Part shown: positions 6,532 to 13,680 of the stretch, one piece after another | Layout: each line of letters begins with the position of its first letter | Position numbering within the stretch: position 1 is the stretch's first letter | Source: Bacillota bacterium | Lineage (GTDB): Bacteria > Bacillota_I > Bacilli_A > RFN20 > CAG-826 | NCBI GenBank assembly: GCA_023443485.1 | Contig: JAEZUH010000014.1 | Span: 1-18,641 of the forward strand | Direction: 5' to 3' | Length of the DNA: 18,641 nucleotides | Position numbers and translations under genes: made by a program | The notes under the pieces: generated by a model | What the model was told of the DNA's origin: nothing | Databases searched by the model: none | The model's input: only the letters and a program-made list of their open reading frames with translations

Positions 6532-7839
6532 ATGCTCATTCCTCTATTAATTATTGTTATCATCGCGATTGTATCAATGGTCTTATTGATAATATTTAAG
6601 CCTCAATTAAAGTTGTTTCGGCTTAACTTACAAACATTCTATTGGCCAATTTTAATTGCTGCGGTCGTCATATTGATATTTGGCCTACTTAATCCACAAA
6701 TTGCTTTTCAATCCCTTACCAATAATTCAGCGATTAACCCCTTGAAACTGTTGATTATTTTCTTGTCTCTTTCCTTTATATCTATCGTTCTCGATGAAAC
6801 TGGTTTCTTTGCTTTTTTAGCCAGTGTGGCTGTCAACAAATCACAAGGCTCGCAAATTAAGCTTTTTCTCATTTTGTACTCATTGGTGTCATTTTTAACG
6901 GTTTTTACGAGCAACGACATTATCATTTTGACTTTTACACCGTTTATTATTTTCTTCTGCAAAAGAGCAAATATTAACCCTATTCCTTACCTTGTCAGCG
7001 AGTTTATTGCTGCCAATACCTGGTCACTACTTTTAATTATCGGCAACCCCACAAATATCTATTTAGGTCAATCATTTGGCATATCTTTTTTTGAGTATGT
7101 GAAGGTGATGGCCCTTCCCACCCTCTTCGTAGGAGCCTGTTCCCTTCTTATCCTCTTTTTGTTATTTTATCGTCAACTGAAAGTTAAAATAGCCGCCGTT
7201 GATATACCCATCGAAAAAGTAAAGACACCTTTAGCTATGTATATTGCTTTATTCATTCTCATTGCTAGCATGATATTAATGGCGATGTCCAACTATATTA
7301 AAATAGAAATGTATCTTATTACTTTGTGCTGTTCAGTTTCCTTAGCAATATTTGTCGTTATATATTGCCTATCGAAGCGAAGGATTTTTCTCTTAGCAAA
7401 TACAGTGAAGAGATTGCCGTACAGTCTTATACCTTTTGTCCTTTCAATGTTTTTGATTGTTCTCGCTCTTCATGAACAGGGTGTCACGACTATTTTAGCC
7501 AATTTATTGGGTGACAAAATGCCAATATTTACTTATGGTTTTTCCTCTTTATTGGCCTCAAACTTAATTAACAATATCCCCATGACCGTTCTTTACCAGC
7601 AAATCATCAACGCTGGCTCAACAACCATAGTTCCAGAATCAATTTATGCTAGTATTGTAGCTTCAAATATCGGAGCATTTATTACTCCAATTGGAAGTTT
7701 AGCTGGCTTGATGTGGATGTCATTATTGAAGACCTATAATGTGAAATTTTCTTTCATTAGATTTACTCTATATGGTCTCATTATTGGCATTCCGAGTATT
7801 GCTTTCGGATTGATTGGTTTGTTCATTGAAATGTTTTAA
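6532..7839 (+). CDS. ArsB/NhaD-like (SLC13-type) ion permease
   Basis: 435 aa from ATG 6532; the frame is open from an earlier ATG at 6478 (453 aa). Neither start has a clear ribosome binding site. A TATAAT at 6513-6518 would favour a start downstream of it. The protein is almost wholly hydrophobic, with roughly ten to twelve TM segments. It has the two inverted-repeat signatures of the ion transporter superfamily: FTSNDIIILTFTPFII followed by LLIIGNPTNIYLG in the first half, and ASNLINNIPMTV followed by ASNIGAFITPIGSLAG in the second. These resemble the helix-breaking loops of ArsB, NhaD and SLC13 carriers that bind Na+ and the anion or substrate. It is 47 bases upstream of the DUF1538 gene on the same strand, so it may belong to that PII-linked cassette. 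No ArsR or arsenate reductase gene is near, so arsenite export is not supported. Substrate unknown. Confidence 0.8.
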   Translation: MLIPLLIIVIIAIVSMVLLIIFKPQLKLFRLNLQTFYWPILIAAVVILIFGLLNPQIAFQSLTNNSAINPLKLLIIFLSLSFISIVLDETGFFAFLASVAVNKSQGSQIKLFLILYSLVSFLTVFTSNDIIILTFTPFIIFFCKRANINPIPYLVSEFIAANTWSLLLIIGNPTNIYLGQSFGISFFEYVKVMALPTLFVGACSLLILFLLFYRQLKVKIAAVDIPIEKVKTPLAMYIALFILIASMILMAMSNYIKIEMYLITLCCSVSLAIFVVIYCLSKRRIFLLANTVKRLPYSLIPFVLSMFLIVLALHEQGVTTILANLLGDKMPIFTYGFSSLLASNLINNIPMTVLYQQIINAGSTTIVPESIYASIVASNIGAFITPIGSLAGLMWMSLLKTYNVKFSFIRFTLYGLIIGIPSIAFGLIGLFIEMF

Positions 7840-7886
7840 TAATATGTTAATATTAATTCACAATTAAAATAAGGAAGGAGAAATGC

Positions 7887-9422
7887 ATGAAATTATTACG
7901 TTACCTTCGTGAAGTATTCTTCTCTTCTCTTCCTCTATTAGCGATAATCATTATCGTCACGGCTGTTTTCCCCTTCACTGGTGGTAATGCCGTTTTTGAC
8001 TATTTAAAAATTGGCATTGGATATATTTTGGTTATCATCGGACAAGCTATATTTTTAACTGGCTTAGATAGCAGTATTTTACCAGTTGGAAAACTCGTCG
8101 GTGGCAGCATAACTAAACTGAATAAAATTGTTTTTATTTTGCTCTTTGGCTTTTTATTCGGCCTTGTAGTAACAATGGCCGAACCCGCCATTCAAGTTAT
8201 GGCAAAGCAAGTTGAACAAATCGCTGAACCAATCAACAATATTGTCTTTCTTTTTGTTGTCGGGTTTGGTACGGGTGTTGCTGTTGCTTTCGCCATCTAT
8301 CGCATCATCAAAAACATCAACATTAAAATTGTCTTTCTTGTCTTATACTTAGCAATTTTTGCTCTTGTCTTTTTCGTTCCCTCCCAATATCAAGCTCTGG
8401 CTTTCGATGCGAGTGGAGCAACGACTGGCGATGTTTCTGTTCCCTTTATTTTAGCTCTTGGCCTAGGCATCAGCAAAACGGTCAGTAAAAACAAAACAAC
8501 AGATGAAAGCTTTGGCATTCTTGGTATTGCCAGCGTGGGATCGATTATTAGCGTTTTTGTTTATGGATTAATACTCCAAACGGTTGCAACTGTCCCCTAT
8601 GCTCCCGAAGCGAATAACGGAATTTGGGGAATTATTGGAACTAATCTATTTTCTGTCACTTTAGCTTTGGCACCAATCATCGTTATTTTTCTCTTTTTCC
8701 AATTTTTCTTCATTAAATTGCCTAAGAAAAAGATCGTTGGTATTCTATTAAGCACTTTGGTGGTATTTGTTGGTCTATTCATTTTCCTCTTTGGCATTGA
8801 TTTCGGTTTTGCGTTTGCAGGAAACTATATTGGTAAGATTTTTATTGAGAATGATACTTATAAGTGGTTCCTCATACCAATCAGTTTTGTCCTTGGCTTT
8901 GCCATTACTTTAACGGAGCCTGCAGTTGTGGTTTTGGGTGAACAAGTTGAAGAAATAACTAATGGATTCTTGAAGAAGAGAGTAATCAAATTCAGTTTAG
9001 CTTTGTCAATTGGACTGGCTAGTATTATGTGTATGATTAAAGTGATGTTTGAGATCTCCTTTTTATATTTCATTATTCCTCTCTATGCAATTGCGTTAGT
9101 GCTTTTATTTTTCACCCCCAAGCTCTTTGTTGGCTTAGCTTTTGATTCTGGAGGTGTCACTGGTGGAGCGATTACGAGTGCCTTTCTCACCCCTTTAACT
9201 CTCGGAGTTAGCCAAGCTTTAAATCCGAATAATATATTAGAGCAGGGTTTTGGCATGATTGCCTTCATCTCTGTCACCCCCTTAATAATCATTCAAATTT
9301 TAGGTATAATGTATGAGCAGAAAATTAAGAAAGTTCAAGCTCTTGACAATCAAGCTTATGAAGATGAAATTAATCCACTGTTAACTCAGAACAACCCATC
9401 AGAAAGCGAGGAAAAGAAATAA
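7887..9422 (+). CDS. Tandem DUF1538 membrane protein (putative PII-controlled ion transporter)
   Basis: 511 aa, multispanning membrane protein with two copies of the DUF1538 unit. The same landmarks recur about 245 residues apart. TMAEPAIQVMAKQVEQI (from 96) matches TLTEPAVVVLGEQVEEI (from 341). LAFDASGATTGD (171-182) matches LAFDSGGVTGG (417-427). ESFGILGIASVGSI (207-220) matches EQGFGMIAFISVTPL (452-466). The paired acidic EP and FD-S-G-T-G loops in the membrane suggest an inverted or pseudo-symmetric ion pathway. From memory, two-gene DUF1538 pairs (UmpA/UmpB) have been reported to act as cation/proton antiporters in a Halomonas; here both halves are in one chain. The strong site AAGGAAGGAG precedes the ATG. 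The stop overlaps the start of a PII-like gene by one base (TAATG), implying coupled translation and a shared complex. Function is inferred. Confidence 0.85.
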   Translation: MKLLRYLREVFFSSLPLLAIIIIVTAVFPFTGGNAVFDYLKIGIGYILVIIGQAIFLTGLDSSILPVGKLVGGSITKLNKIVFILLFGFLFGLVVTMAEPAIQVMAKQVEQIAEPINNIVFLFVVGFGTGVAVAFAIYRIIKNINIKIVFLVLYLAIFALVFFVPSQYQALAFDASGATTGDVSVPFILALGLGISKTVSKNKTTDESFGILGIASVGSIISVFVYGLILQTVATVPYAPEANNGIWGIIGTNLFSVTLALAPIIVIFLFFQFFFIKLPKKKIVGILLSTLVVFVGLFIFLFGIDFGFAFAGNYIGKIFIENDTYKWFLIPISFVLGFAITLTEPAVVVLGEQVEEITNGFLKKRVIKFSLALSIGLASIMCMIKVMFEISFLYFIIPLYAIALVLLFFTPKLFVGLAFDSGGVTGGAITSAFLTPLTLGVSQALNPNNILEQGFGMIAFISVTPLIIIQILGIMYEQKIKKVQALDNQAYEDEINPLLTQNNPSESEEKK

Positions 9423-9727
9423 TGAATGACCAAGTAGTGTTTCTAATGGTTATCGCCCCGCGCGAACAAAAAGACAAATTAGTCAGCGAATTGCACGACA
9501 ATAATGCGAACTATTTGAATGTTATGTTCGGGCATGGCTCTTTAGACGGCAGCAAACTTGCCACATTATTTCCCTTTGCAGCTGAGCCAAGAAAAGTCGT
9601 AATCACTGCCTTCGTTCGCTCTTCACAAGTAATGGATTTATTAATGATGTTAGAAGAGAAATTTATGTTCAATCAAGCTAATACAGGCTTTGCCTTCACC
9701 ATCCCAATCGAATGTATTTATCACTAA
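9422..9727 (+). CDS. PII-like signalling protein, first copy
   Basis: 101 aa, the ferredoxin-like size of PII (GlnB/GlnK) proteins. The pattern is an N-terminal strand (QVVFLMVIAP), helix, second strand, then an exposed loop (GHGSLDGSKLATLFPFAAEPRK) in the T-loop position. A third strand (VVITAFV) and helix follow, then TGFAFTIPIE, equivalent to the PII B-loop and last strand. The canonical T-loop with its uridylylated Tyr51 is absent, so regulation by GlnD-type uridylylation is unlikely. Sensing of nucleotides or other small molecules is possible but not shown. The ATG overlaps the stop of the DUF1538 gene. It is distinct in sequence from the next gene, so the two could form separate trimers or one mixed trimer. 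The PII-like call rests on fold pattern and context. Confidence 0.7.
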   Translation: MNDQVVFLMVIAPREQKDKLVSELHDNNANYLNVMFGHGSLDGSKLATLFPFAAEPRKVVITAFVRSSQVMDLLMMLEEKFMFNQANTGFAFTIPIECIYH

Positions 9728-9738
9728 GGAGAATTATT

Positions 9739-10056
9739 ATGGACAAGTATCAAAACATGAAAGCTTTATTAATTATTGTTAACGCTGGCTTTGCCAACCA
9801 AGCTGTCGAAGTGGCTCAGAATTGCGGTGCAACTGGAGCAACTATCCTTTCAGCGCGGGGATCAGGAGCTAAATATTCTTCTTTTTTAGGCATCCATTAT
9901 GAACCTGAACGCGAAATCATCATCAGCGTCGTCTCTCAAGATGTCGCGAAAAACATCATCGATGAGATTGATCATTCGCTCGGCAAAAATACCCCGATGA
10001 ATGGGATTTGTTTCACCATGCCAGTTGATCACATGACAAGTTTGAAAAAAGAATAA
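9739..10056 (+). CDS. PII-like signalling protein, second copy
   Basis: 105 aa from ATG 9739, chosen because AAGGAG (9726-9731) lies 7 bases upstream; an ATG at 9712 in the same frame sits inside the previous gene. The opening MKALLIIVNAGFANQAVEVAQNCGATGATILSARGSG is closer to classic PII than its neighbour. GATGATIL and RGSG match the second strand and entry to the T-loop. The T-loop itself is short (AKYSSFLGIHYEPE) and lacks the canonical Tyr51 context. The REIIISVV strand and the B-loop-like GKNTPMNGICFTMPVD follow. It lies 11 bases after the first PII-like gene and ends just before a strong terminator. Two PII-like proteins behind a two-repeat transporter suggest a regulator for each half, or a hetero-oligomer. 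That is inference. Confidence 0.82.
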   Translation: MDKYQNMKALLIIVNAGFANQAVEVAQNCGATGATILSARGSGAKYSSFLGIHYEPEREIIISVVSQDVAKNIIDEIDHSLGKNTPMNGICFTMPVDHMTSLKKE

Positions 10057-10063
10057 TTACTAA

Positions 10064-10098
10064 AAAAGATGTCAGCTTTTGAAGGCTGACATTTTTTT
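10064..10098. terminator. Strong bidirectional terminator
   Basis: The arms ATGTCAGC (10069-10076) and GCTGACAT (10085-10092) enclose TTTTGAAG. Seven T follow on the plus strand and a run of A precedes, so it works on both strands. It ends the PII-like operon and the convergent flavodiiron gene, whose stop at 10097-10099 lies in the T-run. Confidence 0.9.
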
Positions 10099-11272
10099 AT
10101 ACACTTTTGATAATTTCATCTAGGATTGGATAATCGTTTGGCTTGATGGTCGACTTTATCGTTAGAGATAGTGGATCAATCGTGCAATTTGGTAACTCGC
10201 TGATATATTTTTTCATCAATTCTTTGGCTTGAGGAGCCCAACTGCCATTTTCAATTAAATAGAAATGTTTATTTTGCACGCCATGTTCGATTAAGGTGCG
10301 GAGATATATTTCCATCTTGGGATAGAGGCCGACATTAAATGTTGGGGCTAATAAAATAATTTTTGAATAGATGAAGGAATCAGATAAGGCATAACTGACA
10401 TCAACAAGATTAAGTGAATGAATCGTTGTTTTAACGCCCTTGGTTTGTAAACCTTTTTCAATATACAATGCAGCTTCTTTAGTGTGACCATAAATACTAG
10501 CGTATAAGATCAAAACACCATTCTCTTCGGGAGTGTAGGTACACCATTTTTCATACCATGAGAATAAGATGGGGATGTTTTCTTCATGAATTAAACCATG
10601 TAAGGATAAAATCATCTTGATTGGAAGATTCTTAATTTTGGCAACAAGGTTGAGAACACTGGGAGCGTATTTTGAAATGACATTGGTGAAATAACGTCGC
10701 GACTCATCGAGCAATAAATCTTTGTTTTCATAATTACGTTCATAAGGATTAGAAGCTGTGATGAAAGAACCGAAGGCATCAGCAGAAAAAAGAATTTGGT
10801 TATTTACTTCGTAACTCATCATCACTTCAGGCCAGTGAACCATGGGAGCAGAAATAAAACGAAGAGTGTGGCTTCCTAAAAGAAGAGTGTCACCCTCTTT
10901 AATAATATTGAATTTTAAATGACTTAAATCGGGGAAGAAGTTTTTAAAGAAAACCGAACCCATCATTGAAATATAGATTTGAGCATTGGGATATTTCTTC
11001 ATGACATCTCGAATCGAAGCAGTGTGATCGGGTTCTATGTGATGAATAACGATATAATCGAGTTCTCTTCCATTAAGAACTTCACTCAATTCTTCAAAAA
11101 ATGTCTCTTTCACTTCCTGAGCGGAAGTGTCGAGCAAACAAGTTTTCTCATCTAAAAAAAGATAAGAGTTGTATGACATGCCGTTTTCTAAAGGAATTTC
11201 TCCTTCAAATAGCTTTTGATTAAAGTCTGTTTCATAAAACATGACTAATTTATCTTTAATATTAACAATCAT
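10097..11272 (-). CDS. Flavodiiron protein (A-type; O2 and/or NO reductase)
   Basis: 391 aa, the usual length of a class A flavodiiron protein. An N-terminal metallo-beta-lactamase-like domain (about 1-245) carries a full di-iron set: H78-x-E80-x-D82-H83, H146, D165 and H225. The C-terminal flavodoxin domain starts at about 250 with the FMN phosphate loop ASIYGHTKEAA (258-268). Such soluble enzymes reduce O2 to water and/or NO to N2O using electrons from rubredoxin or an NADH-rubredoxin reductase, protecting anaerobic metabolism. No rubredoxin or reductase domain is fused, and none is encoded nearby, so the electron donor lies elsewhere. GGGAG lies 8 bases before the ATG. The gene diverges from glutamine synthetase over 187 bases. 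Which gas is preferred cannot be read from the sequence. Confidence 0.93.
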   Translation of the reverse strand: MIVNIKDKLVMFYETDFNQKLFEGEIPLENGMSYNSYLFLDEKTCLLDTSAQEVKETFFEELSEVLNGRELDYIVIHHIEPDHTASIRDVMKKYPNAQIYISMMGSVFFKNFFPDLSHLKFNIIKEGDTLLLGSHTLRFISAPMVHWPEVMMSYEVNNQILFSADAFGSFITASNPYERNYENKDLLLDESRRYFTNVISKYAPSVLNLVAKIKNLPIKMILSLHGLIHEENIPILFSWYEKWCTYTPEENGVLILYASIYGHTKEAALYIEKGLQTKGVKTTIHSLNLVDVSYALSDSFIYSKIILLAPTFNVGLYPKMEIYLRTLIEHGVQNKHFYLIENGSWAPQAKELMKKYISELPNCTIDPLSLTIKSTIKPNDYPILDEIIKSV

Positions 11273-11289
11273 AAAAATCTCCCGCGATT

Positions 11290-11318
11290 ATTATAATAGA
11301 AAAGTGTCACTACATGAA
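11290..11318 (-). promoter_or_regulatory. Putative flavodiiron gene promoter
   Basis: On the minus strand a perfect TATAAT (11290-11295) lies 17 bases after a weak -35 TTCATG (11313-11318). The spacer holds the 9-base palindrome AGTGACACT, a possible regulator site. The -10 is convincing, the -35 is not. Confidence 0.45.
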
Positions 11319-11459
11319 ACTAATAAGCGCTAAAAAATCCTTCTTTAATAAATCCAAAATCATTTCGATATTTTGGCATAATTACCGGTTAAATCATCTT
11401 TCTTATTGCATTGAAGCCCCTTTCGGCTCTAAACTTTTTCCATAATAGAGGACGATTAT

Positions 11460-12800
11460 ATGGAAAAATACACACGAGAAGACATCATTGAGATGGCTAA
11501 AAGGGAAGATGTTCGCTATATCCGTTTACAATTCACTGACATTTTAGGGACCATTAAAGCGGTTGAAATTCCCGTTAGTAAATTGAAAGAAGCTCTTGGG
11601 GGAGACATTATGTTTGACGGATCTTCCATCGAAGGTTTTGTACGCATTAAAGAAGCAGATATGTATCTTCGCCCTGATTTGAATTCTTGGATGATTCTTA
11701 CATTTGAAGATATTCAATACGGAAAAGTGGCGCGTCTAATCTGCGATGTCTATACTCCTAAAGGTGAACCATTTGTTGGAGATCCTCGCTATGTATTAAA
11801 AAGAAATATTAAAAAGATGAAAGAAGCGGGAATTGAAACTTTCAATGTTGGTTTTGAACCCGAATTCTATCTCTTTAAACTAGGTCCTGATGGCAAACCC
11901 GATGTCAGAGCTTTTATCGATCGAGCCTCATATTTTGATCTCGCCCCTCTTGATGGAGCGGAATATGTCCGAAGAGATATTGCCCTTGAATTAGAAAAAC
12001 TAGGCTTTGTCGTCCAAACCTGTCATCACGAAGTAGGCTTTGGGCAAAATGAAATTAATTTTAAATATGATGATGTTCTCACAACTTGTGATCGCGTTCA
12101 AACTTTTAAACAGGTTGTCAAAGTCATCGCCCGTAAACATGGATATTTTGCTACCTTTATGCCTAAACCAGTCGAAGGCATTGCGGGTAGTGGAATGCAC
12201 ACAAACTGCTCCTTGGCCGACAGCAAAGGAAGAAACCTATTCGCTGATGCTTCCGATCCAAGTAAACTCTCGATGATATGCTTAAAATGGATTTCCGGGA
12301 TTATTAAGCACATTCGCCCTTTAACTTTTCTTCTTAACCCCACGGTAAATTCATATAAACGATTAGTGTCTGGATACGAAGCCCCCATCTACGCCTGTTG
12401 GAGCGATTCAAATCGTTCTTCCTTAATTAGAATTCCTTCTAGTCATGGGCCGAGCACTCGCACGGAAATTCGTTCTGTTGATCCGATGGCTAATCCATAC
12501 TTAGCCTTGTCAGCTATTATCGCTGCTGGTCTTGATGGCATACTCAATCTCAAAGATGACCAGGTGGTCTCTCCTGTCCAAGACAATTTATTTTCTCTAT
12601 CGAACCACGAACTTGATGAATTAAAAGTCACTCGTCTTCCTGAAAATTTGAAAGACGCTCTCGAGGACTTCAAAAAAGACGCTCTCCTTCAGGATGCTTT
12701 AGGAAAACATATCAGCGAAAAACTGATTGCTAGTAAGAGCATTGAATGGAGCAAGTATTCCTTAGTGGTCACTGATTACGAATTAAAACAATATTTCTAA
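11460..12800 (+). CDS. glnA: Glutamine synthetase, type I-alpha
   Basis: 446 aa. It makes glutamine from glutamate, ammonia and ATP in the cytosol as a dodecamer. The beta-grasp N-domain has FDGSSIEGF (52-60). Arg62 is at the same position as the Bacillus residue needed for glutamine feedback inhibition and GlnR control. Metal and substrate residues are present: E133 and E135 (GFEPEFYLF), E191 (HHEV), E198 (GQNE), H247 (GSGMH), E307 of the flap (SYKRLVSGYEAP) and E336 (TRTEIRS). The length and the absence of the I-beta insertion and the adenylylation Tyr loop indicate the I-alpha class, which is controlled by feedback and GlnR rather than adenylylation. Some usually stable positions differ: EVGFGQNEI where Bacilli have EVAPGQHEI, and GMHTN for GMHCN or GMHVH. 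AGAGG precedes the ATG. No glnR is adjacent and I found no GlnR box upstream. Confidence 0.97.
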   Translation: MEKYTREDIIEMAKREDVRYIRLQFTDILGTIKAVEIPVSKLKEALGGDIMFDGSSIEGFVRIKEADMYLRPDLNSWMILTFEDIQYGKVARLICDVYTPKGEPFVGDPRYVLKRNIKKMKEAGIETFNVGFEPEFYLFKLGPDGKPDVRAFIDRASYFDLAPLDGAEYVRRDIALELEKLGFVVQTCHHEVGFGQNEINFKYDDVLTTCDRVQTFKQVVKVIARKHGYFATFMPKPVEGIAGSGMHTNCSLADSKGRNLFADASDPSKLSMICLKWISGIIKHIRPLTFLLNPTVNSYKRLVSGYEAPIYACWSDSNRSSLIRIPSSHGPSTRTEIRSVDPMANPYLALSAIIAAGLDGILNLKDDQVVSPVQDNLFSLSNHELDELKVTRLPENLKDALEDFKKDALLQDALGKHISEKLIASKSIEWSKYSLVVTDYELKQYF

Positions 12801-12806
12801 AATTAA

Positions 12807-12835
12807 AAAAACTCGGGTTCCATCCTGAGTTTTTC
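12807..12835. terminator. Bidirectional terminator after glnA
   Basis: AACTCGGG (12810-12817) pairs with CCTGAGTT (12824-12831), with one G-T wobble, around TTCCAT. A T-run follows and an A-run precedes. The convergent hydrolase gene stops at 12845. Confidence 0.85.
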
Positions 12836-12844
12836 ATATGTCCT

Positions 12845-13399
12845 CTATTCTCTTTCAAAGATTTTTATTAGTTCTTGAGAGGTAACAATGTCGGCATCGT
12901 ATACTTCTTTTAGATATTTGATGCCTGAATCATAATCATCCTTAGTGAATGAATCGGTAGCATCCGAGCAGGCAATGACTTTGTAGCCTAATTGGTAAGC
13001 ATCCGCGGCAGTATGGCGGACACACATATGGGTGTGAAGCCCAGCTAATATAACTGTATCGACTTCTAATTCTTTTAATAACAAATCTAAATCAGTGTGG
13101 AAAAATCCACTGTAGCGACGTTTTTCAATGATGTAATCGGTAGGTTTGGGACCTAATTCTGGAATGATTTTTGCTCCTTCGGTACCCTTAATGGCGTGGT
13201 TGCCCCACAGCTTTAATTCGTGGTCGATGCTTGGAAGATGAGAATCATTACAAAAGATCACAGGAATATGATTCTTTCTTGCTCCATCAAGCAATTTCTT
13301 GGTGTGAGGAACAATAGCGAGACCTCGGTCGCACTTTAGAGCTCCTGTGACAAAATCATTGAGCATATCAACGACAAGAATGGCAAATTTAGGTTTCAT
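12845..13399 (-). CDS. Isochorismatase-family cysteine hydrolase, nicotinamidase-like
   Basis: 184 aa. Catalytic triad D11 (VVDMLNDF), K93 (IEKRRYSGF) and C126 (LAGLHTHMCVRHTAADA), with the preceding His-Met making the family's cis-peptide turn. D52 and H54 (NDSHLP) followed by H68 resemble the metal-binding cluster of nicotinamidase PncA. That suggests hydrolysis of nicotinamide to nicotinate for NAD salvage. However, many family members of this length act on other amides, and the region around 55-75 (SIDHELKLWGNHAIKGTEGA) is the generic form, so the substrate is not certain. AAGGAGGAAATTT gives a strong binding site before the ATG. Monocistronic, with its promoter in the AT-rich stretch up to the tRNA gene. 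Cytosolic, with no signal peptide. Confidence 0.88.
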   Translation of the reverse strand: MKPKFAILVVDMLNDFVTGALKCDRGLAIVPHTKKLLDGARKNHIPVIFCNDSHLPSIDHELKLWGNHAIKGTEGAKIIPELGPKPTDYIIEKRRYSGFFHTDLDLLLKELEVDTVILAGLHTHMCVRHTAADAYQLGYKVIACSDATDSFTKDDYDSGIKYLKEVYDADIVTSQELIKIFERE

Positions 13400-13544
13400 A
13401 AATTTCCTCCTTACTACACCTTCACTATATATAAATATATTTGCTTTAAAAAGTAATACTATCTTTTAGCAAGTTTCTTTCACTTTCTAAAGCATTAAAT
13501 AGGCATTTAAAAAATGAAAATTGTGAATAAAAAATTATTAATTG

Positions 13545-13553
13545 TGATATGAT
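13545..13553 (+). promoter_or_regulatory. Extended -10 element of the tRNA-Arg promoter
   Basis: TGA-TATGAT forms an extended -10 (hexamer 13548-13553) that places the transcript start next to the first tRNA base at 13562. No good -35 hexamer is visible at 17 bases. Confidence 0.5.
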
Positions 13554-13561
13554 ATTTGCAT

Positions 13562-13638
13562 GCGCCAATAGCTCAACTGGATAGAGTATCAGACTTCGAA
13601 TCTGAGGGTTGCGGGTTCAATTCCTGCTTGGCGTACCA
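13562..13638 (+). tRNA. tRNA-Arg (anticodon UCG)
   Basis: 77-base cloverleaf. The acceptor GCGCCAA pairs with TTGGCGT (one G-U). U8 and A9 follow, then the D-stem GCTC/GAGT with GG in the loop. The anticodon stem TCAGA/TCTGA has loop CTTCGAA, anticodon TCG at 13596-13598. The variable loop is 5 bases, the T-stem GCGGG/CCTGC, the T-loop TTCAATT. The discriminator is A and CCA is encoded (13636-13638). It would read CGA and, by wobble, other CGN codons. Confidence 0.96.
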
Positions 13639-13648
13639 TTCTATTTTT

Positions 13649-13680
13649 ACAGCTCGTTTACCTTATTGAGCTGTTTTTTT
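13649..13680 (+). terminator. tRNA terminator overlapping the 3' end of the MFS gene
   Basis: ACAGCTC (13649-13655) pairs with GAGCTGT (13668-13674) around 12 bases, followed by seven T. It ends tRNA transcription on the plus strand. The stop codon and last codons of the minus-strand MFS gene (stop at 13663-13665) lie inside it. Confidence 0.8.

Noticed and set aside
6532..7839. Arsenite efflux (ars operon)
   Set aside because: The fold is ArsB-like, but no arsR, arsC or arsA is nearby and the gene sits with DUF1538 and PII-like genes.
11300..11459. GlnR/TnrA box (TGTnA-N7-TnACA) upstream of glnA
   Set aside because: TGTCA at about 11305 has no matching TnACA at the right distance, so no site can be supported.
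13518..13547. Two ATTGTGA copies before the tRNA, possible Rex or CRP/FNR half-sites
   Set aside because: They are direct repeats 21 bases apart without the inverted TCACAAT partner, in a very AT-rich stretch.
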